Made by a program: the position numbers and the translations under genes. Below are positions 36,933 through 50,073 of a DNA stretch of 64,000 nt, piece after piece. The stretch comes from Pseudomonas aestuarii. Its GTDB lineage: Bacteria > Pseudomonadota > Gammaproteobacteria > Pseudomonadales > Pseudomonadaceae. Below the pieces are notes generated by a model. The model searched no databases. It was not told the DNA's origin and saw only the letters and a program-made list of their open reading frames with translations. The stretch is from contig NZ_JAQJZJ010000002.1 in assembly GCF_027988105.1 (NCBI RefSeq), positions 496,001 through 560,000 of the forward strand, in the 5' to 3' direction. The first letter of the stretch is position 1, and each line of letters opens with the position of its first letter.

Positions 36933-38171
36933 TCAGTCGCCCTGTCGGGCCGGGGCATCCAATTCAAAGGCGGTGTGCAGAGCACGCACCGCCAATTCCA
37001 GATATTTCTCCTCGATCACCACGGACACCTTGATTTCCGAGGTAGAGATCATCTGGATATTGATATTTTCCTTGGCCAGAGCCTCGAACATGCGGCTGGC
37101 AACCCCTGCATGAGAGCGCATACCGACGCCGACGATCGACACCTTGGCAATCTTGATGTCACCAATCACTTCGCGAGCGCCCAACTCACGCGCGGTATTT
37201 TCCAGCACCTGCTGCGCAGCCTGATAATCGTTGCGATGCACGGTGAAGGTGAAATCGGTGGTGTTATCGTGCGCCACGTTCTGCACGATCATGTCGACTT
37301 CGATGTTGGCGGCACTGACAGGGCCGAGAATCTTGAACGCCACGCCCGGGATGTCCGGTACGCCACGGATAGTCAGCTTGGCTTCGTCGCGGTTGAAAGC
37401 GATACCGGAGATGATCGGCTGTTCCATGGATTCCTCTTCATCAATCGTAATGAGGGTGCCCGGACCCTCCTTGAAGCTGTGCAGTACGCGCAGCGGGACG
37501 TTGTACTTGCCGGCGAACTCCACCGAGCGAATTTGTAGCACCTTGGAACCCAGGCTGGCCATTTCCAGCATTTCCTCGAAGGTGATCTTCTCCAGGCGCT
37601 GCGCCTGAGGCACCACACGCGGGTCAGTGGTGTAGACACCATCGACATCAGTATAGATCTGGCACTCGTCGGCCTTCAGTGCCGCGGCCAGGGCCACGCC
37701 CGTGGTGTCGGAGCCACCACGCCCCAGCGTGGTGATATTGCCGTGCTCGTCCACCCCCTGGAAACCGGCGACCACCACCACACGACCGGCCTTGAGGTCG
37801 GCACGCAGCTTCTGATCGTCAATCTGCAGGATCCGCGCCTTGTTGTGCGCGCTGTCGGTGAGAATACGCACCTGATTGCCGGTGTAGGACACCGCCGGCA
37901 CACCACGGCGAATCAGCGCCATAGTCAACAGGGCAATGGTCACCTGCTCACCGGTGGACAACATTACGTCGAGCTCACGCGGCACCGGCTGGTCATCGCT
38001 CGCCTGTTTGGCCAGCTCGACCAACCGATTGGTTTCACCGCTCATGGCGGAAACCACGACCACGATGTCATCGCCGTTTTCGCGGAACTTCTTCACCTTC
38101 TCGGCCACCTGCTGAATCCGCTCAACAGTGCCGACGGAGGTGCCGCCAAATTTCTGTACGATCAAAGCCAT
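36933..38171 (-). CDS. lysC: Aspartate kinase
   Basis: The 412-residue enzyme phosphorylates aspartate, the first step to lysine, threonine and methionine. It starts [20 protein letters not shown], has the kinase motif [19 protein letters not shown] and the [13 protein letters not shown] catalytic region, and ends with two ACT domains (about residues 265-412) that bind lysine or threonine for feedback. In some bacteria an internal start also makes the short ACT subunit; I did not test that here. It is 92 bases downstream of alaS and ends at a strong terminator. Confidence 0.96.
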   Translation of the reverse strand: MALIVQKFGGTSVGTVERIQQVAEKVKKFRENGDDIVVVVSAMSGETNRLVELAKQASDDQPVPRELDVMLSTGEQVTIALLTMALIRRGVPAVSYTGNQVRILTDSAHNKARILQIDDQKLRADLKAGRVVVVAGFQGVDEHGNITTLGRGGSDTTGVALAAALKADECQIYTDVDGVYTTDPRVVPQAQRLEKITFEEMLEMASLGSKVLQIRSVEFAGKYNVPLRVLHSFKEGPGTLITIDEEESMEQPIISGIAFNRDEAKLTIRGVPDIPGVAFKILGPVSAANIEVDMIVQNVAHDNTTDFTFTVHRNDYQAAQQVLENTARELGAREVIGDIKIAKVSIVGVGMRSHAGVASRMFEALAKENINIQMISTSEIKVSVVIEEKYLELAVRALHTAFELDAPARQGD

Positions 38172-38263
38172 TTCAAAGCCGCCTCAGCCCGTGAAGGGCG
38201 CCCATTAAACATTCAACTCAATATGCTGCCAAGGCCCACCGGGCGTAATGCGGACCCCGGTGC

Positions 38264-40903
<2,640 letters not shown>

Positions 40904-41116
40904 AGGATCATCCACGGAAACAGGCGGCCACGGCAAAGCCGGCAAAGGGCCGCATTATATCGGCCCTTTAGCATCGGTACAGCGTGTTTATCAATAGTTA
41001 GCGGCTATCGCCCTTCTCGCCACCCAAGTCGACGCTGGACACCATCGCCCAAGCCAATGCAAGTCAGCCTGCACAATGCACTGAGCCGCCTCCAGGGCGA
41101 TGAGCACGTGCGCGTT

Positions 41117-41149
41117 GCAGTCGGGCGCAAACCATCTTCGCCCGACTGC
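41117..41149. terminator. Hairpin after nadA
   Basis: GCAGTCGGGCG at 41117-41127 and its complement at 41139-41149 form a perfect 11-base stem with an 11-base loop, 15 bases past the nadA stop codon. There is no T-run on the minus strand, so termination may be weak. Confidence 0.5.
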
Positions 41150-41164
41150 AGTCACGGCTGCGCT

Positions 41165-42223
41165 TCAGGCATTGCCCGACAGCTTGAGCCGGGCCGCCTG
41201 GGTGAAATCGAGCATGCGCTTGAGCGGTTTGATCGCCTTGGGGATCAGCGCGGGATCGACGAAGATCTCGTTGCTGCCTTCGCGCAGGCTCAGCAGGGTG
41301 CGCTCCAGGGTGTTCATCGCCATCCACGGGCAGTGTGCACAGCTGCGGCAGGCGGCACCGTTACCGGCGGTCGGCGCCTCGATGAATTCCTTGTCCGGGC
41401 ACAACTGCTGCATCTTGTAGAAGATGCCGCGGTCGGTGGCGACGATGAAGGTCTTGTTCGGCAGGCGCTGGGCCGCCGCGATCAGCTGACTGGTCGAACC
41501 GACCGCATCGGCCAGGTCGATCACCGCCGTCGGCGACTCCGGATGCACCAGCACCGCAGCGTCCGGGTACAGGGCTTTCATGTCCTCGAGCTGCTTGGCC
41601 TTGAACTCCTCATGGACGATACAGGCGCCGTCCCACAGCAGCATGTCGGCACCGGTCTTGTTCTGGATGTAACGCCCCAGGTGCTGGTCCGGCGCCCAGA
41701 TTATGCTTTCGCCGTTGTCCATCAGGTGTTCGACGATCTCCACCGCGCAACTGGAGGTCACCACCCAGTCGGCCCGCGCCTTCACCGCCGCCGAGGTATT
41801 GGCATACACCACCACGGTACGCTGCGGGTGCTGATCGCAGAACGCGGCGAACTCGTCCACCGGGCAACCCAGATCCAGCGAGCAGGTCGCCTCCAGGGTC
41901 GGCATCAGCACGCGCTTTTCCGGGTTGAGGATCTTGGCCGTCTCGCCCATGAATTTGACTCCGGCCACCAGCACGGTCTGCGCCGCATGCTGGTTGCCGA
42001 AACGGGCCATTTCCAGGGAGTCGGAGACGCAACCGCCGGTCTCTTCGGCCAGGGCCTGCAGCACCGGGTCGCAGTAATAGTGGGCCACCAGCACCGCATT
42101 CTGCTTTTTCAGCTCGGCGGCAATCTCGGCGCGGTAGAAGGCCTCCTGCTCGGGCGTCAGCGGCTTGGGCTGTTTGGCGTCCAGATGAGCCTGGACCAGA
42201 AGGCGTTCGGAAATCTGCGTCAT
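41165..42223 (-). CDS. nadA: Quinolinate synthase
   Basis: The 352-residue iron-sulphur enzyme condenses iminoaspartate with dihydroxyacetone phosphate to form quinolinate for NAD synthesis. The cysteine positions are in [22 protein letters not shown] and [16 protein letters not shown], which supply the three ligands of a [4Fe-4S] cluster. The opening [19 protein letters not shown] and the [19 protein letters not shown] stretch are also characteristic. It is transcribed alone in the alaS direction. The partner nadB is not in the window. Confidence 0.96.
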   Translation of the reverse strand: MTQISERLLVQAHLDAKQPKPLTPEQEAFYRAEIAAELKKQNAVLVAHYYCDPVLQALAEETGGCVSDSLEMARFGNQHAAQTVLVAGVKFMGETAKILNPEKRVLMPTLEATCSLDLGCPVDEFAAFCDQHPQRTVVVYANTSAAVKARADWVVTSSCAVEIVEHLMDNGESIIWAPDQHLGRYIQNKTGADMLLWDGACIVHEEFKAKQLEDMKALYPDAAVLVHPESPTAVIDLADAVGSTSQLIAAAQRLPNKTFIVATDRGIFYKMQQLCPDKEFIEAPTAGNGAACRSCAHCPWMAMNTLERTLLSLREGSNEIFVDPALIPKAIKPLKRMLDFTQAARLKLSGNA

Positions 42224-42471
42224 GTCATCAGGTCCTGTACAGGTCGATCAGCGGGGGCTCGAGTATACCCGCCAGATTGACTATGCGAGAGCAGCCTGGA
42301 CAGGCATTCGGAGGGTAAGGCGCGCAGCAACTACGAAAAATCCCGCACCCTCTAGGGCCGCAGGATTTTCATAATAGTTTGATCTTAAAGGACTTTGCAA
42401 ATAGGACCAGGCGCCCCAGAGCGCACACCGGGCGCCCCCTGACAGACGAATCGCAGGGTGCGCCTGAGCCA

Positions 42472-43260
42472 TCATTGCAGCAGGAAATCCACCACGGCCC
42501 GAGTGAAGGCTTCGTCGGCTTCGACATTGGACAGGTGCGCGGCCTGCAACTCGACCAGCTGCGCGCCAGCGATGCGCTGCTGCAGGAAGCGGCCATCGGC
42601 CGGGGTGGTCACCGGGTCGGCAGCGCCGCAGACGATCAACGTCGGCAGCTTGATCGCGCCGAGCTCCCCACGGAAATCGGCATCGCGCACTGCCGCGCAG
42701 TTGCCGGCGTAGCCTTGGGCCGAGGTGGCTGCCAGCATGGCGGTGATGCGGCTGGCCTGGGCGGCCTGGATGGCGGCGAAGCCGGGGGTGAACCAGCGCG
42801 CAATGGACGCATCGCGCAGGTCACTCATGGCCCGCTGGCCGCCTTGCAGCACGCTGTCGATGCGGCTATTCCATACTTCGTCGGTGGCAATCCTGGCCGC
42901 GGTGTTGCACAGCACCAGCTTGTCCAAGCGCTCGCCGGCATGGATGCCCAGCCACTGACCGATCAGGCCGCCCATGGACAGGCCACAGAAGTGCACCCGG
43001 GCGATATGCAGGTGATCGAGCAGGGCCAGCACGTCGCGGCCCAGCTGTTCGATGCTGTAGAAACCCGCACTGACCTGCGACTGGCCGTGACCGCGGGTGT
43101 CGTAACGCAGCACCCGAAAATGCTCGGTAAAGGTCGGCATCTGCGAGTCCCACATGCCCAAATCGGTGCCCAGGGAATTGCTCAGCAGTAGCACCGGCGC
43201 GTCGGCTGGGCCTTCGAGTTGGTAATTCAGGTCGCCAGCGGCGAGGTGGACAACAGGCAC
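42472..43260 (-). CDS. pcaD: 3-oxoadipate enol-lactonase
   Basis: The 262-residue alpha/beta hydrolase opens the beta-ketoadipate enol-lactone to beta-ketoadipate, where the catechol and protocatechuate routes meet. The nucleophile serine lies in HFCGLSMGGLIGQWLG, and the conserved His near the C-terminus lies in AAHLSNVEAD. The first conserved residues are PVVHLAAGDLNYQLEG. A GTG at 43260 with GGAG about 8 bases upstream is the best start. It follows pcaF after 181 bases in the same direction. pcaB and pcaC, which flank pcaD in many strains, are absent. Confidence 0.92.
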   Translation of the reverse strand: MPVVHLAAGDLNYQLEGPADAPVLLLSNSLGTDLGMWDSQMPTFTEHFRVLRYDTRGHGQSQVSAGFYSIEQLGRDVLALLDHLHIARVHFCGLSMGGLIGQWLGIHAGERLDKLVLCNTAARIATDEVWNSRIDSVLQGGQRAMSDLRDASIARWFTPGFAAIQAAQASRITAMLAATSAQGYAGNCAAVRDADFRGELGAIKLPTLIVCGAADPVTTPADGRFLQQRIAGAQLVELQAAHLSNVEADEAFTRAVVDFLLQ

Positions 43261-43441
43261 GGAAAAACTCCTACAAGTAGATGGAACTCGGTATGCGCTC
43301 AGCGGCATAGCCGCTGGTGATCAAGACTGCTGCCACGGGCTCCGGCTTGCAATGGTGCATGCCGGCGCGGGTCGACACAACGAGGTTAGCCTGCGGTGCG
43401 CAAAGCCTAGGCGGCCCCGCGGCACCCTACGATCTGGAGGC

Positions 43442-44647
43442 TCAGACCCGCTCGATGGCCAGCGCCAGCCCCTGACCGACACCCACGCACATGGTCGCCA
43501 AGCCGCGCTTGCCGCCGGACTTTTCCAGCTGGTGCAAGGCGGTCAGCACCAGGCGTGCGCCGCTCATGCCCAGCGGATGGCCGAGGGCGATGGCACCGCC
43601 ATTGGGGTTGACCCGATCCGCGTCGTCGGCCAGGCCGAGGTCGCGGGTTACCGCCAGGCCCTGGGCGGCGAAGGCTTCGTTGAGTTCGATCACATCGAAG
43701 TCGGCGACCGCCAAACCCAGCCGCTCGCACAGCTTGCGCACCGCCGGCACCGGGCCGTAACCCATGATCCGTGGCGCCACGCCGGCGCTGGCCATACCCA
43801 GCACCCGAGCGCGCGGGGTCAAACCATGCTTTATCACCGCCTCGGCCGACGCCAGGATCAGCGCCGCCGCACCATCGTTGACCCCCGAGGCGTTGCCGGC
43901 GGTGACGGTTTTGTCCGCGCCGTTGACCGGCTTGAGTTTGCTCAGGGCCTCCAGGGTGGTTTCCGGGCGCAGGTGTTCGTCCTGATCGATGACGGTATCG
44001 CCCTTCTTGCCCTTGATCGTTACCGGGACGATTTCTTCGGCGAAGAAACCGGCCTGCTGGGCGGCAGCCGCGCGCTGCTGGCTGCGCAGGGCGAAGGCGT
44101 CCTGATCGGCGCGGCTGATGCCGAACTGGTCGGCGACGTTGTCGGCGGTCTGCGGCATGGCATCCACACCGTATTCGGCCTGCATCAGCGGGTTGATAAA
44201 GCGCCAGCCGATGGTGGTGTCCTCGATCTTCTGATTGCGCCCGTAGGCGCTGTCGGCCTTGCCCATGACATAGGGTGCGCGCGACATCGACTCGACGCCG
44301 CCGGCCATCGCCAGCTCCATCTCGCCGCTGGCGATGGCGCGGAAAGCCGTACCGACCGCGTCGAGACCTGAGGCGCACAGACGATTGAGGGTCACTCCCG
44401 GCACACTGTCCGGCAGGCCGGCCAGCAGCAGGGCCATGCGTGCGACGTTGCGGTTGTCTTCGCCGGCCTGGTTGGCGCAGCCCATAAAGACTTCGTCGAC
44501 CTGGCTCAGATCGAGTTGCGGATTGCGTTCGATCAGCGCCTTGAGCGGCACGGCCGCCAGGTCGTCGGCCCGCACCGGGGCCAAGCCGCCGCCGAAGCGG
44601 CCGATGGCCGTGCGCACGGCGTCACAGATAAAGACCTCGCGGCTCAT
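43442..44647 (-). CDS. pcaF: Beta-ketoadipyl-CoA thiolase
   Basis: The 401-residue thiolase cleaves beta-ketoadipyl-CoA to succinyl-CoA and acetyl-CoA. The active-site Cys lies in [16 protein letters not shown], and the paired His and Cys lie in [17 protein letters not shown] and [15 protein letters not shown]. The length and the [20 protein letters not shown] opening fit the PcaF subgroup. The start overlaps the pcaJ stop by four bases, so the two are coupled. Confidence 0.95.
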   Translation of the reverse strand: MSREVFICDAVRTAIGRFGGGLAPVRADDLAAVPLKALIERNPQLDLSQVDEVFMGCANQAGEDNRNVARMALLLAGLPDSVPGVTLNRLCASGLDAVGTAFRAIASGEMELAMAGGVESMSRAPYVMGKADSAYGRNQKIEDTTIGWRFINPLMQAEYGVDAMPQTADNVADQFGISRADQDAFALRSQQRAAAAQQAGFFAEEIVPVTIKGKKGDTVIDQDEHLRPETTLEALSKLKPVNGADKTVTAGNASGVNDGAAALILASAEAVIKHGLTPRARVLGMASAGVAPRIMGYGPVPAVRKLCERLGLAVADFDVIELNEAFAAQGLAVTRDLGLADDADRVNPNGGAIALGHPLGMSGARLVLTALHQLEKSGGKRGLATMCVGVGQGLALAIERV

Positions 44648-45426
44648 TCCTCACCTCCGGTCTGGCCGTGGGCCGCTGCGGTGCGGGCTTCCAGGGCACG
44701 CAGGGCGGTCAGCTCCACCTCGGTCGGCGCGGCGGTTTCGCCGAGATCGGCAGCGAAGCGGATCTGCCAACCGGTGGCCTCGATCACCTGTTCGCGGCTC
44801 ACCCCCGGATGCAGCGCGGTGACGATGAATTCATTGCTACCGGCTTCCGGCTCCATGATGCACAGGTCGGTGATGATGCCGACCGGCCCGGCGCCGGGCA
44901 GACCAAGACGCTTACGGTGATCGCCGCCCTCGCCATGGCCAACCGAGGTGATGAAGGCCAGCTTGTCGACGAAGGTGCGGTGCGACTGCTTGAGGATGAT
45001 CAGCACCTGCTTGGCGCTGCCGGCAATCTCCGGCGCGCCGCCGGCGCCGGGCAGGCGCACCTTGGGCTTGTGGTAATCACCGATCACCGTGGTGTTGATG
45101 TTGCCGAACTTGTCGACCTGGGCGGCGCCGAGGAAGCCGACATCGATGCGCCCGCCCTGCAGCCAGTAGCGGAAGATCTCGCCGGTCGGCACCACGGTGT
45201 CGGCGGTCTCGGCCAGTTCGCCGTCGCCGATCGACAACGGCAGTACGCTGGGTTTGGCGCCGATCGGGCCGGATTCGTAGATCAGCACCACGTCCGGCGA
45301 GGAGGTCAGGCGCGCCAGGTTGGCGGCCTTGGACGGCAGGCCGATGCCGACGAAGCACACCGCGCCATTTTGCAGGCGGCGCGCGGCGGCCACGGTCATC
45401 ATTTCATTGGTACTGTAGGCGCTCAT
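44644..45426 (-). CDS. pcaJ: 3-oxoadipate CoA-transferase, beta subunit
   Basis: The 260-residue subunit carries the catalytic glutamate in [11 protein letters not shown], as in the beta subunits of SCOT-type CoA transferases. The protein opens with [20 protein letters not shown]. With PcaI it moves CoA from succinyl-CoA to beta-ketoadipate. The start overlaps the last base of pcaI (TAATG) and the stop overlaps pcaF, so pcaI, pcaJ and pcaF form one unit. Confidence 0.95.
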   Translation of the reverse strand: MSAYSTNEMMTVAAARRLQNGAVCFVGIGLPSKAANLARLTSSPDVVLIYESGPIGAKPSVLPLSIGDGELAETADTVVPTGEIFRYWLQGGRIDVGFLGAAQVDKFGNINTTVIGDYHKPKVRLPGAGGAPEIAGSAKQVLIILKQSHRTFVDKLAFITSVGHGEGGDHRKRLGLPGAGPVGIITDLCIMEPEAGSNEFIVTALHPGVSREQVIEATGWQIRFAADLGETAAPTEVELTALRALEARTAAAHGQTGGEE

Positions 45427-46274
45427 TATTTGCCCTCCGCGATTTTCTTCTGGAACGCTGCGAAATCCTCGGTGCCACGGATATAGGTATCGATCCAGGC
45501 CGTGAAGGTCTCGCGGTCGCGGGCGATCGGGTCCCAGGCCTGGTAGAAGCGGTTATCGCGCTCGGAGTAACCGAGGGCATAGGACGGGTGTGCGCCACCG
45601 GGCACGAGGCAGACCGCAGTCAGCGCCCAGCTCGGCAGCACGCAGGCGTTCATCGGCGCATCCAGCTCGTCGACAATTTCTTCCACGGTGACGATGCAGC
45701 GCTGGGCCGCCAGGGCCGCTTCCTTCTGTACGCCGAGAATGCCCCAGAGCAGCACGTTACCCTGGCGGTCGGCCTTCTGCGCGTGGATCACGGTGACGTC
45801 CGGACGCACGCTCGGCACTGCGGCCAGCTGCTCGCCGGTGAACGGACACTCGATGAACTTGATCCGCGGGTTGACCTTGACCAGGTCCGAACCCTGATAA
45901 CCGCGCAGCACCGCGAACGGCAGATTCGACGCGCCGGCGACGTAGGCGTTGGCCATGGCCGCATGGCTGTGTTCCTCGATCTCCAGCGGCTTGGGCCAGC
46001 CCTTCTCCACCGCGTCGCGCAGGCGATGCAGGGAACCGACGCCGGGATTGCCACCCCAGGAGAACACCAGCTTCTTGGCGCAACCGGCGCCGATCAGCAG
46101 GTCATAGACCAGATCGGGGGTCATACGCACCAGGGTCAGCTCGCGCTTGTTCTGGCGGATGATCTCATGGGACGCCGCGGTCGGGATCAGGTGGGTGAAG
46201 CCTTCGAGGGCGACGGTGTCGCCGTCGTTGACGAAGCGCTGGATTGCTTCGCCAAGGGAAATTATTTCGGCCAT
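45426..46274 (-). CDS. pcaI: 3-oxoadipate CoA-transferase, alpha subunit
   Basis: The 282-residue subunit has the CoA-binding region GDTVALEGFTHLIPTAASHE and the GGNPGVGSLHRLRDAVE string of SCOT-type alpha subunits. It works with PcaJ in activating beta-ketoadipate. ATG 46274 begins the conserved MAEIISLGEAIQRF; the longer frame to 46394 runs through the operator. A palindromic operator lies about 90-120 bases upstream, in line with IclR-type control of pcaIJ. Confidence 0.95.
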   Translation of the reverse strand: MAEIISLGEAIQRFVNDGDTVALEGFTHLIPTAASHEIIRQNKRELTLVRMTPDLVYDLLIGAGCAKKLVFSWGGNPGVGSLHRLRDAVEKGWPKPLEIEEHSHAAMANAYVAGASNLPFAVLRGYQGSDLVKVNPRIKFIECPFTGEQLAAVPSVRPDVTVIHAQKADRQGNVLLWGILGVQKEAALAAQRCIVTVEEIVDELDAPMNACVLPSWALTAVCLVPGGAHPSYALGYSERDNRFYQAWDPIARDRETFTAWIDTYIRGTEDFAAFQKKIAEGK

Positions 46275-46361
46275 CGGTGCTGTTCTCACTGGTTGGACAG
46301 TGCCACCGGGACAAGGTGGCGGGTGAGTCAACAGTAGGCCCCGTGACGCTGGCAAACAATC

Positions 46362-46392
46362 CGATAATCGACTTAACGTTCGATTATCGAAC
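46362..46392. promoter_or_regulatory. Candidate PcaR operator upstream of pcaI
   Basis: Two features coincide: a perfect 10-base inverted repeat (CGATAATCGA at 46362-46371, TCGATTATCG at 46380-46389), and the 15-base palindrome GTTCGATTATCGAAC at 46378-46392. They resemble the PcaR site GTTCGATAATCGCAC that I recall from P. putida. PcaR is an IclR-type activator that responds to beta-ketoadipate. The site lies just upstream of pcaI and beside the chemoreceptor's stop codon. Confidence 0.7.
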
Positions 46393-46398
46393 ACTGCT

Positions 46399-47319
46399 TT
46401 ACTCCGCCCGGTCGAGCAGACAGCCCAACCCTTCGGCCAGTTCGCGCTGGCGCTGCAAGCCCTGCATCACCCGGCCGACGATCTCCATGCGCGCGCGGGC
46501 ACCGCTGCGTAGTGCGTGCATGGCTTCGTGAGCCGCCGCCGAGGTGCTCAGGCCGTTGCGCGCCGACTGATCGACCTGACCCAGGCCGCTGCTGGCTTCA
46601 TCGGCGGCGCTTTTCAGGCCCTTGGCGATCTGCATGATCTGTTCGCTGGAGTCGTTGGCGCGCACCGCCAGGCTGCGCACCTCGTCGGCCACCACGGCAA
46701 AACCGCGACCGTGCTCGCCGGCCCGCGCCGCTTCGATGGCCGCATTCAGTGCCAGCAGGTTGGTCTGGCGGGCGATGTCCTGGATGCTGCCGACAATCGC
46801 GCCGATACGCCGCGACTGTTCGCCGAGGGTGTTGAACACCTCGCCGGTACGGCGCAGATAATCGGCCAGCTCGCTGATCGACTGGCTGGTGGCCTGGATG
46901 CTCTCGGCACTGCTACTGACCTTCTCGCCTGACTGCTGCGCCAGCTCGGTGGCGAAGTGCATATCGGCCTGGCTCTGCTCGATGGCGCGCAGCAGCTCGC
47001 CCTGATGCTGGCGCAGCGCGGGATCGAAAACCGTCTCGGGCGGCAGGCTGACGGATGCCAGCACCGGCGCTTCCAGCTGTGCCGGCGGCTGTGACCAGTC
47101 ACAGTCCTGCAGCACCCGCTCGATCACCTGCGGCGGCTGGCTCAGGTAGAAAAAGCCGGCCAGCAGCCCGGTGATGACCACGCCTGCTGCCACGCCGGAT
47201 ATCCAGCTGTCACTGGTCAAAAAGACCAGGATCACTGCACCCAGCAGGTTGCCGGTCAGCAGCGCGCTGGCCAGATGCTTGCGCCAGGTGCTGCGGCCCA
47301 TTGCTTGATCGTGCTTCAT
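46399..47319 (-). CDS. Very short methyl-accepting chemotaxis protein without a ligand-binding domain
   Basis: The 306-residue protein has two closely spaced membrane helices (about residues 17-36 and 40-60) and almost no periplasmic loop. A cytoplasmic signalling domain follows, whose tip [20 protein letters not shown] is the canonical kinase-contacting hairpin, with [15 protein letters not shown]. There is no HAMP domain, no large sensor domain and no CheR/CheB-binding C-terminal pentapeptide. Any input must come through another protein or through the membrane. It lies between the ABC transporter and pcaI, so an aromatic-related taxis role is suggested by position only. Confidence 0.85.
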   Translation of the reverse strand: MKHDQAMGRSTWRKHLASALLTGNLLGAVILVFLTSDSWISGVAAGVVITGLLAGFFYLSQPPQVIERVLQDCDWSQPPAQLEAPVLASVSLPPETVFDPALRQHQGELLRAIEQSQADMHFATELAQQSGEKVSSSAESIQATSQSISELADYLRRTGEVFNTLGEQSRRIGAIVGSIQDIARQTNLLALNAAIEAARAGEHGRGFAVVADEVRSLAVRANDSSEQIMQIAKGLKSAADEASSGLGQVDQSARNGLSTSAAAHEAMHALRSGARARMEIVGRVMQGLQRQRELAEGLGCLLDRAE

Positions 47320-47536
47320 GAATGCTCTCTTCTCTCGTCAAACCAAAATAAGGCCATCCCCCGTTATGCGCTGCATGAGGAAAGCTGCTTCGCGCGTCTA
47401 CCCTGCCGCGCTGCAGGAGCGAGGGGATGCCTAGCTCCCTGCCCGCGAATGCTGGCGGGGCTGGCAATTTCGCGGCCATGGGCCGCTCCTACTTGTGATC
47501 TGCGGCGCAGCCAGGGCCGGGCGCCTGGGCCGAAAA

Positions 47537-48265
47537 CTACAGACCGATATGGGTCTGCAGGATCTCCGGTTGGCCCTTCAACTCCTGGCTGGGGCCGTCA
47601 TACAGCACCCGACCCTTGACCATGATCATGCTGCGGTCGGTGAGGTCGAGCAGCACGTTGACGTGCTTGTCGACCACCAGGGTGGCGATGCCGCTGGCCT
47701 TGATCAGGCGGATCACGTCCCAGATCTCCTTGCGGATCAGCGGCGCCAGGCCCTCGGTGGCCTCGTCGAGGATCATCAGCTCGGGGTTGGTCATCAGCGC
47801 GCGGCCGATGGCGACCATCTGCTGCTCGCCGCCGGAGAGGTTGCCGGTGAGGTGGCTGAAGCGCTCGGCCAGGCGCGGAAAGGTCGCCAGCACCCGCTCC
47901 AGGTCCCAGTCGCGGCGACCGTCGAGACCGGGGCGCGCCGCCATCACCAGGCTTTCGCGCACCGTCAGGCTGGGGAACATGCCACGGCCTTCCGGCACAT
48001 AGCCGATACCGCGACGGATCACCTTGTGCGCGGCGCTGCCGGTGAGGTTCTCGCCCCTGATCCGTACCTCGCCACTGCGCGGCGGAGTCAGGCCAAGCAG
48101 CGAGCGAATGGTGGTGCTCTTGCCCACGCCGTTGCGCCCGAGCAGGGCCAGGGTTTCTCCCGGGGCGATCTGCAGGTCGACGCCATGCAGCACATGGCTG
48201 TTGCCGTAGAAGGTGTGCAGGCCGCGCACCTCGACCAGCGGGGTTACCGTCGTTGTAGTGTTCAT
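47537..48265 (-). CDS. livF: Branched-chain-type ABC transporter ATP-binding protein LivF
   Basis: The 242-residue ATPase has Walker A (LLGRNGVGKSTTIRSLL), the signature LSGGEQQMVAIGRAL and Walker B (LMILDEATEGLAPL), with LivF-like length and domain order. It pairs with LivG on the inner face of the LivHM membrane channel. Its start overlaps the last base of livG. In this cluster the likely cargo is an aromatic acid rather than leucine, an inference from the ben/cat/pca neighbours. Confidence 0.92.
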   Translation of the reverse strand: MNTTTTVTPLVEVRGLHTFYGNSHVLHGVDLQIAPGETLALLGRNGVGKSTTIRSLLGLTPPRSGEVRIRGENLTGSAAHKVIRRGIGYVPEGRGMFPSLTVRESLVMAARPGLDGRRDWDLERVLATFPRLAERFSHLTGNLSGGEQQMVAIGRALMTNPELMILDEATEGLAPLIRKEIWDVIRLIKASGIATLVVDKHVNVLLDLTDRSMIMVKGRVLYDGPSQELKGQPEILQTHIGL

Positions 48266-49023
48266 CAGAACTGCTCCTCGCCATCGCCCAGATAGGCTTC
48301 CTGCACCGCAGGGTCGTTACGCACCTGATCCAGCGGACCGCTGGCCAACATCTGCCCGTTGACCATCACGGTCAGGGTCTTGGCGATGCTGAACACCGCT
48401 TCCATGTCGTGCTCGACCAGCACCAGCGAGTACTCGCGCGACAACTCGGCGAGCAACTCGACCACTCGGCTCGACTCTTCCTTGCCCATCCCGGCCATCG
48501 GTTCATCCAGCAACAGGAAGCTCGGCTCGGTGGCCAGCACCATGCCGACTTCCAGTTGGCGCTGCTCGCCATAGCTCATGGAACTGGCAGTGCTATGCCC
48601 CTTGCTGCTCAGGCCGCAGGCCTCCAGGGCCTGCTCGGCACGCTCGCGCACCAGCGGGTAGCGCTCGCTGCGCCGGAAGAAGCGGAACGAGTTCTTCATT
48701 CGCGACTGCGCGGCGAGCATGCAGTTTTCCAGGCAACTGAAGCTGGGGAAGATATTGGTGCGCTGGAAGCTGCGCCCGACACCCAGGTGCGAGACCTTGT
48801 TCGGTGCCAGGCCGGTGATGTCCTGGCCATTGAAGATCACCTGACCACTGCTGGGACGCAGGTGGCCGGAGAGCAGGTTGACCATGGTGCTCTTGCCGGC
48901 GCCGTTGGGGCCGATGATCGCGTGGATCTCACGGGGCGCGACTTGCAGGCTGATGTCGCTGACGGCGCGCAAACCACCGAAGGTTTTGCTCAGGCCACGG
49001 GTTTCCAGAATCAATCCGCTCAT
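48265..49023 (-). CDS. livG: Branched-chain-type ABC transporter ATP-binding protein LivG
   Basis: The 252-residue ATPase has Walker A (IIGPNGAGKSTMVNLLSG), a signature region MSYGEQRQLEVGMVL and Walker B (FLLLDEPMAGMG). The distance between the motifs and the extra LivG-type insertion fit the second ATPase of the high-affinity branched-chain amino-acid uptake systems. The start overlaps livM by four bases (ATGA) and the stop overlaps livF by one base. Confidence 0.92.
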   Translation of the reverse strand: MSGLILETRGLSKTFGGLRAVSDISLQVAPREIHAIIGPNGAGKSTMVNLLSGHLRPSSGQVIFNGQDITGLAPNKVSHLGVGRSFQRTNIFPSFSCLENCMLAAQSRMKNSFRFFRRSERYPLVRERAEQALEACGLSSKGHSTASSMSYGEQRQLEVGMVLATEPSFLLLDEPMAGMGKEESSRVVELLAELSREYSLVLVEHDMEAVFSIAKTLTVMVNGQMLASGPLDQVRNDPAVQEAYLGDGEEQF

Positions 49024-50051
49024 TGCTCGGCCTCCTGCTGGCTCACCCGGGGAAGTTTCACCGCGGAGGTTTTAGTGGGTTTGCGCGCGGCCAGTTGCAG
49101 CAACAGGCCGGCGATCCCGCGCGGCAGCAACAGCACCATGCAGATCACCACCACGCCCATCGGCAATTCCCAATGCGGGGTCAGGCTGGCGAACCAGTGA
49201 TGCAGGCCCTCGAAGGCGAAGGCGCCGAGAATCGGCCCGAACAAGGTGCCCATGCCGCCGAGAATCACCATCACCAGGATATGCGCCGACATCTGCCAGC
49301 TCAGTTGGCCAGGGCTGACGAAGCCGTACTGGGTGGCCGAGAGCATGCCGGCGTAACCGGCAATGGTGCCGGCGATGACGAACGCCGCCAGCTTGTAGAA
49401 CAGCGGGTTGTAGCCCATGGCGCGGACCCGTTGCTCGTTCTCCTTGATGCCCAGCAGGACCCGGCCGAACGGCGCACGCAGGAAGGTGCGCAGCAGCACG
49501 AACAACAGCCCCAAGGACGCCAGCACCACATAGAACAAGCTGGTGCGATTATCCAGGTCGAGCAGCTGCACCCCGCCGATGGCGACCACCGGTTTCATGA
49601 ACAGGTAGGCGCCGTCCGAACCGCCGGCAAAGGACGCATCGTGGAACAGGTAATAGAGCATCTGCGAGAAGGCGATGGTGACCATGATGAAGAAGATCCC
49701 CGAGGTGCGGATGATCAGTACCCCCATCAGCAGTGCGGCCAGGGCGGTGATGCCCAGGCACACCGGCAAGGCGACCCAGATGCTCACCGCCTCATACTCA
49801 GGGGCGAACAGCACCAGGGCATAACCGGCCATGCCGAAGAAGGCTGCCGAGGCCAGGCTGACCATGCCGCTGACGCCGACCAGCAGGTCGAGGCCCAGGG
49901 CGACAATGGCCAGGATCATGATGCTGGTCAGTTGCTGGAGGAAGAAGTCGTGCTTTTCACCGGCCAGGCCGGCACCGAACAGCGGATAGGCGGCCATCAG
50001 CAGCAGCAACGCCATAAGCAACAACTGGATCGGGCGAGGTAATGCGTGCAT
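49020..50051 (-). CDS. livM: Branched-chain-type ABC transporter permease LivM
   Basis: The 343-residue membrane protein has about ten helices and the LivM-type region GVSGMVSLASAAFFGMAGYAL, with SATQYGFVSPGQLSWQMSAHI and GGMGTLFGPILGAFAF (the EAA-like loop that contacts the ATPase) in its second half. It forms the channel with LivH. It follows livH by 22 bases and overlaps livG by four. Confidence 0.92.
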   Translation of the reverse strand: MHALPRPIQLLLMALLLLMAAYPLFGAGLAGEKHDFFLQQLTSIMILAIVALGLDLLVGVSGMVSLASAAFFGMAGYALVLFAPEYEAVSIWVALPVCLGITALAALLMGVLIIRTSGIFFIMVTIAFSQMLYYLFHDASFAGGSDGAYLFMKPVVAIGGVQLLDLDNRTSLFYVVLASLGLLFVLLRTFLRAPFGRVLLGIKENEQRVRAMGYNPLFYKLAAFVIAGTIAGYAGMLSATQYGFVSPGQLSWQMSAHILVMVILGGMGTLFGPILGAFAFEGLHHWFASLTPHWELPMGVVVICMVLLLPRGIAGLLLQLAARKPTKTSAVKLPRVSQQEAEQ

Positions 50052-50073
50052 AAGAAATTCCCCGAGACGGTAA

